Shown: positions 18,153-27,066 of the stretch, piece by piece
Layout: each line of letters starts with the position of its first letter
Position numbering within the stretch: the first letter of the stretch is position 1
Assembly (NCBI RefSeq): GCF_003355005.1
Contig: NZ_CP029985.1
Span: forward strand, 2,285,001 to 2,349,000
Direction of reading: 5' to 3'
DNA from: Sphingomonas sp. FARSPH
GTDB taxonomy: Bacteria > Pseudomonadota > Alphaproteobacteria > Sphingomonadales > Sphingomonadaceae
Length of the DNA stretch: 64,000 bases
Made by a program: the position numbers and the translations under genes
Notes under the pieces: model-generated
The model's database searches: none
What the model was told of the DNA's origin: nothing
Seen by the model: only the letters and a program-made list of their open reading frames with translations

Positions 18153-19253
18153 TCACAACAGCGCCAGATGGTTGCGGTGGACGAGCGCCGCGCGCGGCGC
18201 ATAGCCGAGGATTTCGGCCTGCTCCTCTGTCCGGCGACCGAGCAACCGTGCCGCCTCGTCCGCATCATATTCGGCGAGCCCGCGGGCGAGGCGCCCCGAA
18301 GGGCCTTCGATCGTCACCAGGTCTCCGCGCGCAAAATGACCCTCGACGCGCGTCGCGCCTGCGGCGAGCAGGCTGCCGCCACGCGTCAACGCCGCCGCCG
18401 CGCCGGCATCGACATGGATCGCGCCCTGCGCGGTCAGGCCGCCCGCGAGCCACGCCTTGCGTGCCGGCGCGGTGCGCTCGGCGACGAACAGCGTATGGCG
18501 CACTTCGCCGTCGAGCGGATGGTCGACGCGGCCCGATGCGATGGCCAGCGCGGCGCCGGCGGCGGTAGCGATCCGCGCGGCCGCCACCTTCGACACCATG
18601 CCGCCCGATCCCATGCCGGACGCGGAGCCGCCGTCCGCCATGCCAGCGACCGCGTCGATCCGCTCCACCCGCGCGATATGGCGCGCGGACGGATGCGTGT
18701 GCGGGTTGGCGTCGTACAGGCCGTCGACGTCGGACAGCAGCACGACGCCGCTTGCCCCCGCCGCCTGTGCGATGCGCGCGGCGAGCCGGTCGTTGTCGCC
18801 GAAACGGATTTCCTCGGTCGCGACGCTGTCATTCTCGTTGATGACCGGCACGACGCCGAGGCCGAGCAGCCGGCCGAGTGTCGCGGCGGCGTTGAGATAC
18901 CGGCGGCGATCCTCGAGATCGCCGAGCGTCACCAGCATCTGCGCGGCGGCAAGACCATGCGCGCCGAGCAGTTCGGCCCAGGTCTGGCTGAGCACGATCT
19001 GTCCGGTCGCGGCGGCGGCCTGCGCATCCTCGAGGCTGGCGCGTCCACCCTTCGGCAGCGCGAGCCGCCGCGCGCCGAGCGCGATCGCGCCGGAGGACAC
19101 GACCGCCACCTGCTGCCCCGCCGCTACGCGCGCGGCGATGTCGGCGACCAGCGTCATCAGCCAGTCGCGCAGCACCGCGCCGTCGGCAGAAACGAGCAGT
19201 GCGGAACCGACCTTCACGACGAGACGCGGGCAGGAGGCAGCAGGAAAGAGCAT
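18153..19253 (-). CDS. proB: Glutamate 5-kinase
   Basis: First step of proline synthesis, phosphorylating glutamate with ATP. The protein is 366 residues, matching the long form that has an amino-acid kinase domain (about 10-255) and a C-terminal PUA domain (about 275-360). Motifs include VVKVGSALL at the start, SSGAIALGARRL, NENDSVATEEIRFGDND and GMGSGGMVSKVAAA. In many alphaproteobacteria proB lies just downstream of obg; here a small unknown ORF separates them, all on the minus strand. A palindrome pair follows the gene. Confidence 0.94.
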   Translation of the reverse strand: MLFPAASCPRLVVKVGSALLVSADGAVLRDWLMTLVADIAARVAAGQQVAVVSSGAIALGARRLALPKGGRASLEDAQAAAATGQIVLSQTWAELLGAHGLAAAQMLVTLGDLEDRRRYLNAAATLGRLLGLGVVPVINENDSVATEEIRFGDNDRLAARIAQAAGASGVVLLSDVDGLYDANPHTHPSARHIARVERIDAVAGMADGGSASGMGSGGMVSKVAAARIATAAGAALAIASGRVDHPLDGEVRHTLFVAERTAPARKAWLAGGLTAQGAIHVDAGAAAALTRGGSLLAAGATRVEGHFARGDLVTIEGPSGRLARGLAEYDADEAARLLGRRTEEQAEILGYAPRAALVHRNHLALL

Positions 19254-19320
19254 CGCGACGCTGCGTTAGCGCGCGTGGGGCGTTCCTGTCACGCGCGCTG
19301 ACATGGCGCGCGGGCGATGC

Positions 19321-19539
19321 CTATTGCAGGGCGGTGGACACCGCCGTGTCGGGTGGGATGACGAAGCCGCGCGCGTCGCAATATTCGGATGCCTCCGTAA
19401 TCAGCGCGATGAGCAGGGTTTCTTCCAGCATCGTCGCGAGCGACAATGCCTGGTCGAGGTGGAGGCGCACAAGGCGGCGGGCGTCGATTTCGGTCACGGT
19501 GGATACTCGGCTTATGCCTTCAAGGCATGACTTGCCCAT
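19321..19539 (-). CDS. Small protein of unknown function between obg and proB
   Basis: A 72-residue ORF on the same strand as obg and proB. The likely conserved part begins at VSTVTEIDARRLVRLHLDQAL and is predicted to be mostly helical with acidic and leucine residues, then SEYCDARGFVIPPD. A start at GTG near residue 12 is possible. Helical pattern and position support coding, but I cannot name a family. Alternatives on the opposite strand are arginine-rich and less convincing. Confidence 0.45.
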   Translation of the reverse strand: MGKSCLEGISRVSTVTEIDARRLVRLHLDQALSLATMLEETLLIALITEASEYCDARGFVIPPDTAVSTALQ

Positions 19540-19614
19540 ATCTTCGACCTACGATCGCATCCGATTCGGATCAACCTGGTGTCGAGGCCCGGACCGATAC
19601 CGTACCGATGCGCG

Positions 19615-20661
19615 TCAGACTGGCGACCATTCCACCGTATCTTCCTCGCCGTCGTCGGTGACGGGGGCGTCGGCCGCGGGGCCGATCGCGTCGAGCAGGC
19701 GATCCAGCACCCAGTCGACGCCCGTCCCCGCCGCGCCCGACAGGGGGATCACCTCCGCGCCGCTCGCCTCGGCGAGTTCGCGGCTCAGCGCATCGATCAA
19801 TTCGTCGTCGAGCGTGTCGATCTTGTTGAGCGCGACGACGTGCGGCTTGTCGACGAGGCCCGCGCCATAGGCTTCCAGCTCCTCGCGCACGATGCGATAG
19901 CTTTCGGTGACGTCGGCGTCATTGGCGTCGACCAGATGCAGCAGCACGCGGCATCGTTCGATATGCCCCAGGAACCGGTCGCCGATGCCTGCCCCGTCCG
20001 CTGCGCCTTCGATCAGGCCGGGGATGTCGGCGACGACGAACTCGCGCTGGCGATGGCGCACGACGCCGAGCTGCGGGCGCGTCGTCGTGAAGGCGTATGC
20101 GCCGACCTTCGCCTGCGCATTGGTGACCGCATTGATGAAGGTCGACTTGCCCGCGTTGGGCAGGCCGACGAGCCCGGCATCGGCGAGCAGCTTCAGCCGC
20201 AGCCACACCCATGCCTCCTGATAGGGCCAGCCGGTGCCGTGCTGGCGCGGCGCCCGGTTCGTCGAGGTCTTGTAGCTGGCATTGCCACGCCCGCCGTCGC
20301 CGCCACGCAGGAACACCTCGCGCTGGCCAACGCGGGTGAAGTCGATCAGCACCTCTTCCTTATCCTCCGACAGGACCTGCGTGCCGACGGGCACCTTGAT
20401 GACGAGGTCGTCACCGCCACCGCCGGTGCGGTTGCTGCCCGATCCGCCATGGCCGCGGGGCGCGCGGAAATGCTGCGTGTAGCGGAAGTCGATCAGCGTG
20501 TTGAGGCCGGCGACCGCTTCGAACACGATGTCGCCGCCTTTGCCGCCGTTGCCGCCGTCGGGGCCGCCATATTCGATGAACTTCTCGCGCCGGAAGCTGA
20601 CGGCGCCGGGACCGCCCGCGCCGGAGCGGACGAAAATCTTGGCCTGGTCGAGGAAATGCAT
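19615..20661 (-). CDS. obgE: GTPase Obg/CgtA
   Basis: Essential GTPase linked to 50S ribosome assembly. The protein is 348 residues. The N-terminal glycine-rich Obg fold (1-158) begins MHFLDQAKIFVRSGAGGPG and contains GGPDGGNGGKGGDI. The G domain has GLPNAGKST (P-loop), DIPGLIEGA (G3), NKIDTLDDE (G4) and ending strands; a short acidic tail (TDDGEEDTVEWSPV) closes the protein. No OCT domain is present, usual for Gram-negative members. Downstream on the same strand are a small ORF and proB. Upstream, TetR-type and other genes separate it from rpmA and rplU, its common neighbours. Confidence 0.95.
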   Translation of the reverse strand: MHFLDQAKIFVRSGAGGPGAVSFRREKFIEYGGPDGGNGGKGGDIVFEAVAGLNTLIDFRYTQHFRAPRGHGGSGSNRTGGGGDDLVIKVPVGTQVLSEDKEEVLIDFTRVGQREVFLRGGDGGRGNASYKTSTNRAPRQHGTGWPYQEAWVWLRLKLLADAGLVGLPNAGKSTFINAVTNAQAKVGAYAFTTTRPQLGVVRHRQREFVVADIPGLIEGAADGAGIGDRFLGHIERCRVLLHLVDANDADVTESYRIVREELEAYGAGLVDKPHVVALNKIDTLDDELIDALSRELAEASGAEVIPLSGAAGTGVDWVLDRLLDAIGPAADAPVTDDGEEDTVEWSPV

Positions 20662-20719
20662 GACGCCTCTTTAGCGTCATGGCCGCGAACGGCCACCCCC
20701 GGCGGCGCGATGCGAGGAA

Positions 20720-21313
20720 TCAGCCGGTCGCGGCTGCGCAATCCTGCCGGTCGGCGATCAGCATCGCGACCGCAAGTTCGCGCGCGCGGCCGCGCGGCAG
20801 GCCCAGCGCGCGCGCCATCGCCGCGCCGAGTAATGCGTCGCCCAGCGCCATCAGCACGAGCTGCAGCGTTTCTTCCTGGATCGACCGCGCCGACGGGGGG
20901 GCGCCGACGGCGAGCTCGTCGACCAGCGCGTGGATCGCGGACAGGATCGGATCGAGCGCATCGCGATTGCCCGACAGGATCATCCACCCGGCCAGCGCCC
21001 CGCCGCCGCCCGAATCGAAGGCGTCGAAGATCAGGCCGACGATGTGCGCCGGATCGGGATCGCCGCCACGGTTGCGCAGCACCGCGTCGCGGATCGTGCC
21101 CGTGACGCGCCCCGCCATGCGCGCGATCAGCGCGCGCTGGAGGCCCGCCGCCGATCCAAAATGATGGAGCAGATTGGCGTGCGTGCGCCCGATCGCGGCG
21201 GCGACGGCCTTCAGCGTCAGCGCCTGCGGCCCTTCTTCGACCAGCAGCCGTCGCGCCGCCTCCAGCGCCAGATCGCGCGATTCGTCGGGGGACAGGCGTT
21301 TGCGGGCGGTCAC
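20720..21313 (-). CDS. TetR-family transcriptional regulator
   Basis: A 197-residue TetR regulator from GTG 21313. The helix-turn-helix segment reads AARRLLVEEGPQALTLKAVAAAIGRTHANLLHHFGSAAGL across residues 17-56. The ligand-binding C-terminal domain is all-helical, with a GGGGALAGWMILSGN segment. The upstream in-frame extension to 21460 overlaps the GNAT gene and has no family features. It lies between obg and a GNAT acetyltransferase, both on the same strand; its target is not evident from context. Confidence 0.85.
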   Translation of the reverse strand: MTARKRLSPDESRDLALEAARRLLVEEGPQALTLKAVAAAIGRTHANLLHHFGSAAGLQRALIARMAGRVTGTIRDAVLRNRGGDPDPAHIVGLIFDAFDSGGGGALAGWMILSGNRDALDPILSAIHALVDELAVGAPPSARSIQEETLQLVLMALGDALLGAAMARALGLPRGRARELAVAMLIADRQDCAAATG

Positions 21314-21389
21314 TCCATGCCGGGTAGCGGGGGCGGCGGGGACGGTAAAGCTCTCCGCCGCCCTCAGGCGCGCACGCGTGTCGGCCGCG

Positions 21390-21938
21390 TCATGCCGCGA
21401 TCGGCATGGGATGGTGCGCATCGTCCGACAGATCGAGGGCGTATTCGATCGACGCGGCATCGCTGGCCCGGGCGCCCGAACGCTTGACGAGCGTCCGCCC
21501 GGTCGGCTGGAAGCCGAGCTTGCGCAACACGCGCCCGGATGCCGGATTGTCGACGAAATGCCACGCCGACAGCCGCGTGAGCGGCAGCGCGTCGCGCGCC
21601 ATCGCGACTACCGCGCGTCCCGCCTCGGTCGCATAACCGCGGCCCCAGGCGTCCGGGGTCAGCCAGTATCCGAGTTCGGGACCGGTTTCGTAAGGCGTGA
21701 TGCCGATCCCGCCGACGAGCAGGGGCGTGGCATCGCGGTCGTGCGCGAAGATCAGGAACCGCGGTTCGCTGGCGGTGCAGGGACGGGCGAGGAAGGTCGC
21801 GGCATCGGCTTCGCCATAGGGGAAGGGAACGTGGGTCAGCATACGGGCGACGGGTTCGTGGGCGATCGCCCGCGCCAGGGCGGGGGCATCCTCCGGCCAG
21901 CCGGGCCGCAGCGTCAATCTGGGTGTTCTGGCGAACAT
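21390..21938 (-). CDS. GNAT N-acetyltransferase, RimJ/RimL type
   Basis: A 182-residue acetyltransferase from ATG 21938. It opens MFARTPRLTLRPGWPEDAPALARAI, the pattern of RimJ/RimL-like enzymes, and has the acetyl-CoA loop in YWLTPDAWGRGYATEAGRA, with VDNPASGRVLRKLGF near the end. Likely substrates are protein N-termini or small molecules; none is indicated by context. A longer reading upstream overlaps the terminator of the rplU-rpmA operon and is rejected. Confidence 0.85.
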   Translation of the reverse strand: MFARTPRLTLRPGWPEDAPALARAIAHEPVARMLTHVPFPYGEADAATFLARPCTASEPRFLIFAHDRDATPLLVGGIGITPYETGPELGYWLTPDAWGRGYATEAGRAVVAMARDALPLTRLSAWHFVDNPASGRVLRKLGFQPTGRTLVKRSGARASDAASIEYALDLSDDAHHPMPIAA

Positions 21939-22013
21939 GGTCCGTCGCTCTCCTCGTGCGCGCCGCTGCCACGCGTCTGTGACGCGGGCGCGACAGGGGG
22001 TTGAGGGAGCACG

Positions 22014-22043
22014 AAAAAAGGGAGCCGGGGTGACCCGCCTCCC
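22014..22043 (-). terminator. Rho-independent terminator of the rplU-rpmA operon
   Basis: Read on the minus strand, GGGAG and CTCCC (22039-22043 and 22020-22024) form a stem with a GC-rich interior, followed directly by six T residues (22014-22019). It is 70 bases past the rpmA stop. Two more hairpins (GCACCG/CGGTGC and ACCGGGT/ACCCGGT) lie between rpmA and this site. Confidence 0.75.
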
Positions 22044-22114
22044 TTGTCTGGTTGGCACCGCCTGGACGGTGCGACCGGGTCACCCTGGTGGGCAACCCGG
22101 TTGGTCGCCCGATG

Positions 22115-22384
22115 TTATTCAGCCGCCTCGGCCATAATCTCGACCGAGCAGAATTTACGGCCGAGCTTGCCGTCGTGGAACGACACGCGGCCGTCGACGA
22201 GCGCGAACAGCGTATGGTCCTTGCCCATGCCGACGTTGCGGCCCGGGTAGAACTTCGTGCCGCGCTGACGCACGAGGATGTTGCCGGCGATCGCTTCCTG
22301 ACCGCCGAACTTCTTCACGCCGAGGCGACGACCGGCCGAATCGCGACCGTTGCGCGACGAACCGCCTGCTTTCTTATGTGCCAT
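22115..22384 (-). CDS. rpmA: 50S ribosomal protein L27
   Basis: An 89-residue ribosomal protein near the peptidyl-transferase centre. It begins MAHKKAGGSSRNGRDSAG, the standard N-terminus, with no cleavable extension of the Firmicutes type, and continues RLGVKKFGGQ, NILVRQRGTKFYPG and KDHTLFALVDG. It follows rplU by 30 bases in the usual order and ends before a clear terminator. Confidence 0.97.
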   Translation of the reverse strand: MAHKKAGGSSRNGRDSAGRRLGVKKFGGQEAIAGNILVRQRGTKFYPGRNVGMGKDHTLFALVDGRVSFHDGKLGRKFCSVEIMAEAAE

Positions 22385-22414
22385 GCTGCTTTACTCCTGT
22401 TCGCGCGTACGGGC

Positions 22415-22711
22415 TCAGCCGACCGAGACGATCTTAAGGATCGTATGGTTCTGGCGATGGCCGTTGCGGCGGCGATAATTGTGACGGCGGCGCTTCTTGA
22501 AGACGATGACCTTCTCGCCCTTCGCCTGTGCGACGATCTCGGCGGCGACGGTCAGACCCTCGACGCTCTTCAGCTCGGAGCCTTCGCCCGCGAGCAGGAC
22601 ATCACCCAGCGTGATCGATGCGCCGGCTTCGCCGTCCAGCTTCTCGACGACGATCTTGTCTCCGGCGGCGACGCGATACTGCTTGCCGCCCGTGCGCACG
22701 ACTGCGAACAT
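22415..22711 (-). CDS. rplU: 50S ribosomal protein L21
   Basis: A 98-residue ribosomal protein from ATG 22711. It begins MFAVVRTGGKQYRV, the family hallmark, and ends with the basic stretch FKKRRRHNYRRRNGHRQ followed by TILKI. The four extra residues of a longer start (22723) do not match the family. First gene of the rplU-rpmA operon. Confidence 0.97.
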   Translation of the reverse strand: MFAVVRTGGKQYRVAAGDKIVVEKLDGEAGASITLGDVLLAGEGSELKSVEGLTVAAEIVAQAKGEKVIVFKKRRRHNYRRRNGHRQNHTILKIVSVG

Positions 22712-22851
22712 GGCTCTTATCACTTCCCAAGAAATATGTGCCCGCGCAGAGCCAGGGCCCGGCGGGATGAAGCGCGGCAGCTAGGCAAGAACGACGTCGC
22801 TGTCAACCGGCAACCACGATTTTGCCGGGCGTGCCGCCGCGACGAGGCGCT

Positions 22852-23232
22852 TTAGTGGCGATGTTCGCGGCGCAGCGCGTATCGCCCGTCGGCGTAATCG
22901 GTGAACAGGCCCGAGATCGCGGGGTGATCGACCGGCTCGTCGCTGTCGTCGGGCACCAGATTCTGCTGGCTGACATAGGCGACATAGCTCGATTCGATAT
23001 TCTCGGCGAGCAGGTGGTAAAAGGGTTGGTCCTTGCGCGGCCGCACGCTTTCCGGAATCGCCTCGTACCATTCCTCGGTGTTGGCGAAGACGGGGTCGAC
23101 ATCGAAGATGACGCCGCGAAAGTCGAACAGGCGATGGCGTACGACGTCGCCGATCGAAAAACGCGCATGCGCGACCGGCGGCGCGACGATCTGGTCGGCG
23201 GGGGCGGGCATGATGGTGTCGTGACGCGGCAT
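22852..23232 (-). CDS. hspQ: Heat shock protein HspQ (YccV-like)
   Basis: A 126-residue protein of the HspQ family, known in E. coli to bind hemimethylated DNA and act as a specificity factor for Lon. The domain begins HARFSIGDVVRHRLFDFRGVIFDVDPVF and continues FYHLLAENIE, SYVAYVSQQNLVPD and HPAISGLF. ATG 23232 is used; ATG 23211 is an alternative that shortens the polar lead. The reading upstream from 23451 runs antisense through the tRNA gene and is rejected. It is alone between rplU and the tRNA gene. Confidence 0.88.
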   Translation of the reverse strand: MPRHDTIMPAPADQIVAPPVAHARFSIGDVVRHRLFDFRGVIFDVDPVFANTEEWYEAIPESVRPRKDQPFYHLLAENIESSYVAYVSQQNLVPDDSDEPVDHPAISGLFTDYADGRYALRREHRH

Positions 23233-23360
23233 GGCTGACAATTTAATGACGTTTGCGCAGTGCACAAGCGCACGAGGACGCTTGCCAGCCCCAATCGAAG
23301 CCGTTAGAGGCGCGCCCTCGACCGGCCCCGCTGGAGCATTCGCTCCCGGATCGTCCTCGC

Positions 23361-23453
<93 letters not shown>

Positions 23454-23529
23454 ATGCGTCTAACGGGTGCCGTCAGTCTAACGCGAACCGCTCTCCACGC
23501 GATGCACTTCGCCCTCTGACTCCCGCGGC

Positions 23530-24233
23530 TCAGCTTGCCAGCGCGACGGAGCGTCGTTCGCGGTAGGTCTTTCGGTCGGTGAGGTGGCGTTTCAGGCTGA
23601 AGTGGTTGTGGATGTTGGCGTGGACCGAGGCGAACTTCTGCAGGCTCTTCATCTGCCGGAACCGCAGCATCGCCCGCTCCCGTCGTTGGAACGGCAGGTG
23701 GCCGTTCTCCGCCCGGTTATGGGCACAGCGACGAACCTCCTGTTTCTTCCGGCAGCCAAGTTCGTCCATCGCCGCAACGTAGCTGCGCACGCCATCGGTG
23801 GCGATCGCCTCGGGTGAGCCATGGCGCTTTAGCGCCTTGCGCATGAAGATCAGTGCCACCGGCTCATCGCGGCTATGGTGACGTAACTCTCCAGCACCTC
23901 GTCTTCGTGATCAACGGCTCGCCACAGGTAGACCATATCGCCGTTGAGCTTCACGTACATCTCATCGAGATGCCAGCGCCAGTGTCGAAACCCCCGCATG
24001 CGGCTGACCCGCTGGCGACGAATGTCGCCTGCAAACAGCGGGCCGAACCTGCTCCATCACAGCCGCACCGTCTCGTGGCATACGTCGATGCCGCGCTCGA
24101 ACAGCAAATCCTCAACATTGCGCAGGGATAGCGGAAAGCGCACGTACATCAGCACCACCAGCCAGATCACTTAAGGCGAGGAGTTGAAGCGGCGGAACGG
24201 ACTTGGCGGCAGCGCTCTCGATTTGCGGCTCAT
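23530..24233 (-). pseudogene. IS6-family transposase, inactivated
   Basis: Reading the minus strand from 24233 recovers an IS6-family DDE transposase in pieces. The N-terminal part has VVLMYVRFPLSLRNVEDLLF, then FGPLFAGDIRRQRVSRM, HWRWHLDEMYVKLNGDM and YLWRAVDHEDEVLESYVT. It is broken by at least two in-frame stops (before the VVLMYV segment and after VCHETVRL) and by a frameshift or deletion after LESYVT. The C-terminal 109 residues remain open (23530-23859), with KALKRHGSPEAIATDG, NRAENGHLPF and FASVHANIHNHF. Terminal inverted repeats were not identified with certainty. The element is dead. Confidence 0.9.
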
Positions 24234-24282
24234 CACCGATCGGTATCAGCCGCCTGCCACGTTGATTTGACACCGCCCTCTA

Positions 24283-25144
24283 GGCGCTGTCTGCATTTGG
24301 AGGATTCCATTTGAGCGGTTGTTCTGATTCAAGGTTGGGGAAGCAGCCTGACCTTGAGCAGACGCACGCTGACGGACGAGCAATGGGAGCGGATCGAGGG
24401 TCATCTCCCCGGGCGTGTGGGGACGCGGGGCCGTAGCGGCGTCGACAACCGGCTGTTCGTGGACGCCATATTGTGGATGGCCGGAAATGCGGCGCGCTGG
24501 CGCGACTTACCGGAGGTGTTCGGCAAGTGGAGCGGGGTGCATGCGCGGTTCCGCCGCTGGTCGCATGCAGGCGTTTGGGAGCGACTGTTCCATGCCATGG
24601 CCGACACACCGGACTTCGAGTACGTCCTGATCGACAGCACGATTTCGAAGGTCCACGCCGATGCGACCGGTGCAAAGGGGGGGGCTGAAGCTGCCGCGAT
24701 CGGTCGCTCCCGTGGCGGCCTGACGACCAAGCTGCATGCGGCCGTCGACGCGATCGGCCTGCCGATCCGCATCCATCCCACACCTGGCCAGCATGGTGAC
24801 AGCCCGCACGCCAAAGCTCTCCTGACCGGCCTTCGAGGCATCGGCCACGTCATCGCCGATGCCGCCTACGACGCCGATCCGCTACGCGCCTTCATCGCCG
24901 ACGACCTCAAGGCCACTGCGCAGATCAAGACCAACCCAAGCCGCACCACCAAGCCGTCGATCGACTGGCGCCTCTACAAGGAACGCCATCAGGTCGAAGG
25001 CTTCTTCAACAAGCTCAAGCGGTTCCGCCGCATCGCCTTGCGCTGCGAGAAGACACTCCCCGCCTTCATGGGCTTCGTCCACCTCGCCTGCACCATGATC
25101 TGGCTACGCTACATGATCTGGCTACGCTAAATGCAGACAGCACC
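24283..25144 (+). mobile_element. IS5-family insertion sequence, complete
   Basis: An 862-base element. The left end (24283-24300) and right end (25127-25144) are inverted copies matching at 16 of 18 positions, beginning GGCGCTGTCTGC and GGTGCTGTCTGC. It is flanked by TA on each side, consistent with the TA target duplication of the IS427 group. A single transposase gene fills it. The insertion is only 49 bases past the start of the dead IS6-family gene. Confidence 0.9.
24354..25130 (+). CDS. IS5-family transposase
   Basis: A 258-residue DDE transposase, apparently intact in one frame. The N-terminal DUF4096-type domain begins RTLTDEQWERIEGHLPGR and has WRDLPEVFGKW. The catalytic core contains LIDSTISKVHADATGAKG (first Asp), HVIADAAYDAD (second Asp) and YKERHQVEGFFNKLKRFRRI (Glu region). 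The C-terminus ends MIWLRYMIWLR, from an 18-base tandem duplication at 25094-25129, giving a tail six residues longer than expected. The stop codon lies inside the right inverted repeat. Confidence 0.92.
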   Translation: MSRRTLTDEQWERIEGHLPGRVGTRGRSGVDNRLFVDAILWMAGNAARWRDLPEVFGKWSGVHARFRRWSHAGVWERLFHAMADTPDFEYVLIDSTISKVHADATGAKGGAEAAAIGRSRGGLTTKLHAAVDAIGLPIRIHPTPGQHGDSPHAKALLTGLRGIGHVIADAAYDADPLRAFIADDLKATAQIKTNPSRTTKPSIDWRLYKERHQVEGFFNKLKRFRRIALRCEKTLPAFMGFVHLACTMIWLRYMIWLR

Positions 25145-25220
25145 TAAAGCGCTGGGCATGCCGTTCGCCTTGGCAGAGGAATGGCCTAACCGGCCTTCGT
25201 CGCCCAGGTCCACACAGTGA

Positions 25221-26054
25221 TCACCGTATTGCGGCCGCCACCTTCGTCGCGGAGGGATCGATGGCGCGCGCGGGCGCGCCACGCCCGAACCGCGTGAGCA
25301 GGCGGTAGCGATGGATGGACGCCGGCACGATGTCGTTGAGGAGCAGCGCGGCGCGCGCTGGCGCCAACGCCGGGTCGCGAATGACCGCGTGCAGCGCCTC
25401 CCGCAACGCGGCGACGACCGCGGGTGGTGTGTTGCGGGCGGTGACGAAGGGCAGGTTGGGGGCGCGAGGTGTTCTTGCCAGGTCGCGCAGGCCGTGCAGC
25501 GCCGCCGGATCGTCGCGGGCGATCACCGCCGCGGTGACCGCATCGATCGCGGCGATATCCGCGCGGCCGCTGGCGACCGCATCGATGCTGGCGCGGTGCG
25601 ATCCGGTGACGATCGTCGTGCCGAAGAAGCCGTCGGGTGGAGCGACTTGCGCCACGGCGGCGCGCAGTAGGTTCGCGCCGGTGTTGGAAAGCGGGGCGTT
25701 GATCGCCACCCGACGGCTGGCGAGCGCCGCCAAGCTGGTAGCCGGATCGTCGGCGCGCACGAGGATACGACTGTAATGGCGGTCCGGCGGGCAGTCCGGC
25801 AGCGCATAATGCGGCATGGCGATCACGCGCAGCGCGAGCTCCGGATCGGCGACAAGCGGATAGCCGCAGCATTGGGCGAACAGCAGGTCGGGGTCGCGCC
25901 AGATCGCCTCGACCGGCCGGTCGCGGTCGAGGGTGTCGGGTGCGGCGATGCCGAGTCCGCGCAGATGCCGGACGATCGCGGACCACAGCGCGTTGTTGGC
26001 GGCGCGCTGGCCCGGATGGTCGTACATGCCGAGCGAGGCGACGGGTGTGCTCAT
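25221..26054 (-). CDS. PhnD-like periplasmic-binding-fold protein without signal peptide
   Basis: A 277-residue protein with the type 2 periplasmic-binding fold of phosphate/phosphonate (PhnD-like) binding proteins. The start MSTPVASLGMYDHP is followed by a W-containing helix (NNALWSAIVRHL), then FAQCCGYPLV, HYSRILVRADDPATSLAAL, RVAINAPLSNTGANLLRA, GSHRASIDAVASGRADIAAIDAV and TARNTPPAVVAALREAL. There is no N-terminal signal or membrane segment and no ABC permease or ATPase nearby. It may be a cytosolic ligand sensor or a ThiY/NMT1-like enzyme rather than a transporter part. The start overlaps the desaturase stop by four bases; it is the last gene of the operon and ends 76 bases before the IS5 element. 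Confidence 0.78.
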   Translation of the reverse strand: MSTPVASLGMYDHPGQRAANNALWSAIVRHLRGLGIAAPDTLDRDRPVEAIWRDPDLLFAQCCGYPLVADPELALRVIAMPHYALPDCPPDRHYSRILVRADDPATSLAALASRRVAINAPLSNTGANLLRAAVAQVAPPDGFFGTTIVTGSHRASIDAVASGRADIAAIDAVTAAVIARDDPAALHGLRDLARTPRAPNLPFVTARNTPPAVVAALREALHAVIRDPALAPARAALLLNDIVPASIHRYRLLTRFGRGAPARAIDPSATKVAAAIR

Positions 26055-26953
26055 CGCCGGTCGGGGTGCACCAGGGCGTCATGCGGCGTCAGCGCGAAGC
26101 GGCGGACGATCTCGCCATAGCTGCGATGGGCGCGCCCCGCTTGCGCGGACAGGCGCGCATGGTGGCGGCGCTGGTGGGCGGGCAGGCGATACCAGGCGAG
26201 ATCCGGGCGATCGTGATGCGCGGTGTGCAGATGGTTGTTGAGATAGAGCAGGCCGAGTGGCCCGGCGCGCTCGACGGTCGCGGCGCGGCTGGGGCCAGGC
26301 AGGTCGGCGCGATGCTCGGCGAAGGAGCGCAGCAGCGTCAGCGACAGGCCGGGATACACCACCAGCAGGAGATAGCGCAGCGTGCCGAACCCCGTCCACT
26401 CGAGCCACGCGACGATCGGCACGACGAGCGCGAGGTGCGGCAGCCAGTCGCGGACGGCGCTGTCGGGCCGGCGGAGCAGTCGGCGCACCTCGTCGGCGAC
26501 CAGCGCGAGCACGGCGAGGACCGGTCCGATCAGCAGTCGGCCGAGCAGCGTCGCCTGCACCCGCGCTGCGACATGGCGTGCCCCGTGGCCCGATGCGACA
26601 TAGCGCGATTCCGGGTCATCGAGCGGATCAGTGATATGCGGGCTGCCGTGATGCGCGACGTGGCTGTCGCGATAGAGACCGTAGGGCAACCAGAGCGACA
26701 GCGGCACGGCGCCGATTGCCGCATTCACCGCGCGCCAGCGGGTCGGATGGCCATGGATCGTCTCGTGCTGGAGAGAGCCGTGCCAGGCGACGAGCCAGCC
26801 GCCCGCGACGACGATCACCGGTGTCGGCAGCGCCGCATGCCACCAGGTCAGCGCCAGCCAGCCGCCGTAGATCAGCATGGCGACGGCCACGGTCGGCCAT
26901 TCGATCGTGATGCTGCCGTTGCGGGGCGCCGTATCTCCAAGCGTACAGGTCAT
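26051..26953 (-). CDS. Membrane di-iron desaturase/hydroxylase
   Basis: A 300-residue integral-membrane protein of the fatty acid desaturase superfamily. The three histidine boxes are HETIHGHP, HVAHHGS and NNHLHTAHH. Helices lie around residues 25-60, 80-100, 150-170 and 190-220. The superfamily includes acyl-lipid desaturases, alkane and xylene hydroxylases and carotenoid oxygenases; the substrate here is unknown. ATG 26953 gives MTCTLGDTAP; an earlier ATG adds 11 basic residues. It follows the symporter gene by 113 bases on the same strand and is coupled to the PhnD-like gene by overlap, so it belongs to the accessory operon, not to general lipid metabolism. Confidence 0.8.
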   Translation of the reverse strand: MTCTLGDTAPRNGSITIEWPTVAVAMLIYGGWLALTWWHAALPTPVIVVAGGWLVAWHGSLQHETIHGHPTRWRAVNAAIGAVPLSLWLPYGLYRDSHVAHHGSPHITDPLDDPESRYVASGHGARHVAARVQATLLGRLLIGPVLAVLALVADEVRRLLRRPDSAVRDWLPHLALVVPIVAWLEWTGFGTLRYLLLVVYPGLSLTLLRSFAEHRADLPGPSRAATVERAGPLGLLYLNNHLHTAHHDRPDLAWYRLPAHQRRHHARLSAQAGRAHRSYGEIVRRFALTPHDALVHPDRR

Positions 26954-27066
26954 CGAAGACCTCCTTCGCCGGAGATAATCCATCAACCGAATAGGAATTA
27001 AACGCTAGCAAACATCGCCTATGCGATAGCTGATCTTGTCACTGGCCCACGATGATGCCGATGCGT

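Noticed and set aside
21939..22058. N-terminal extension of the GNAT gene
   Set aside because: It runs into the rplU-rpmA terminator and is basic and unconserved. The ATG at 21938 gives the normal RimJ/RimL start.
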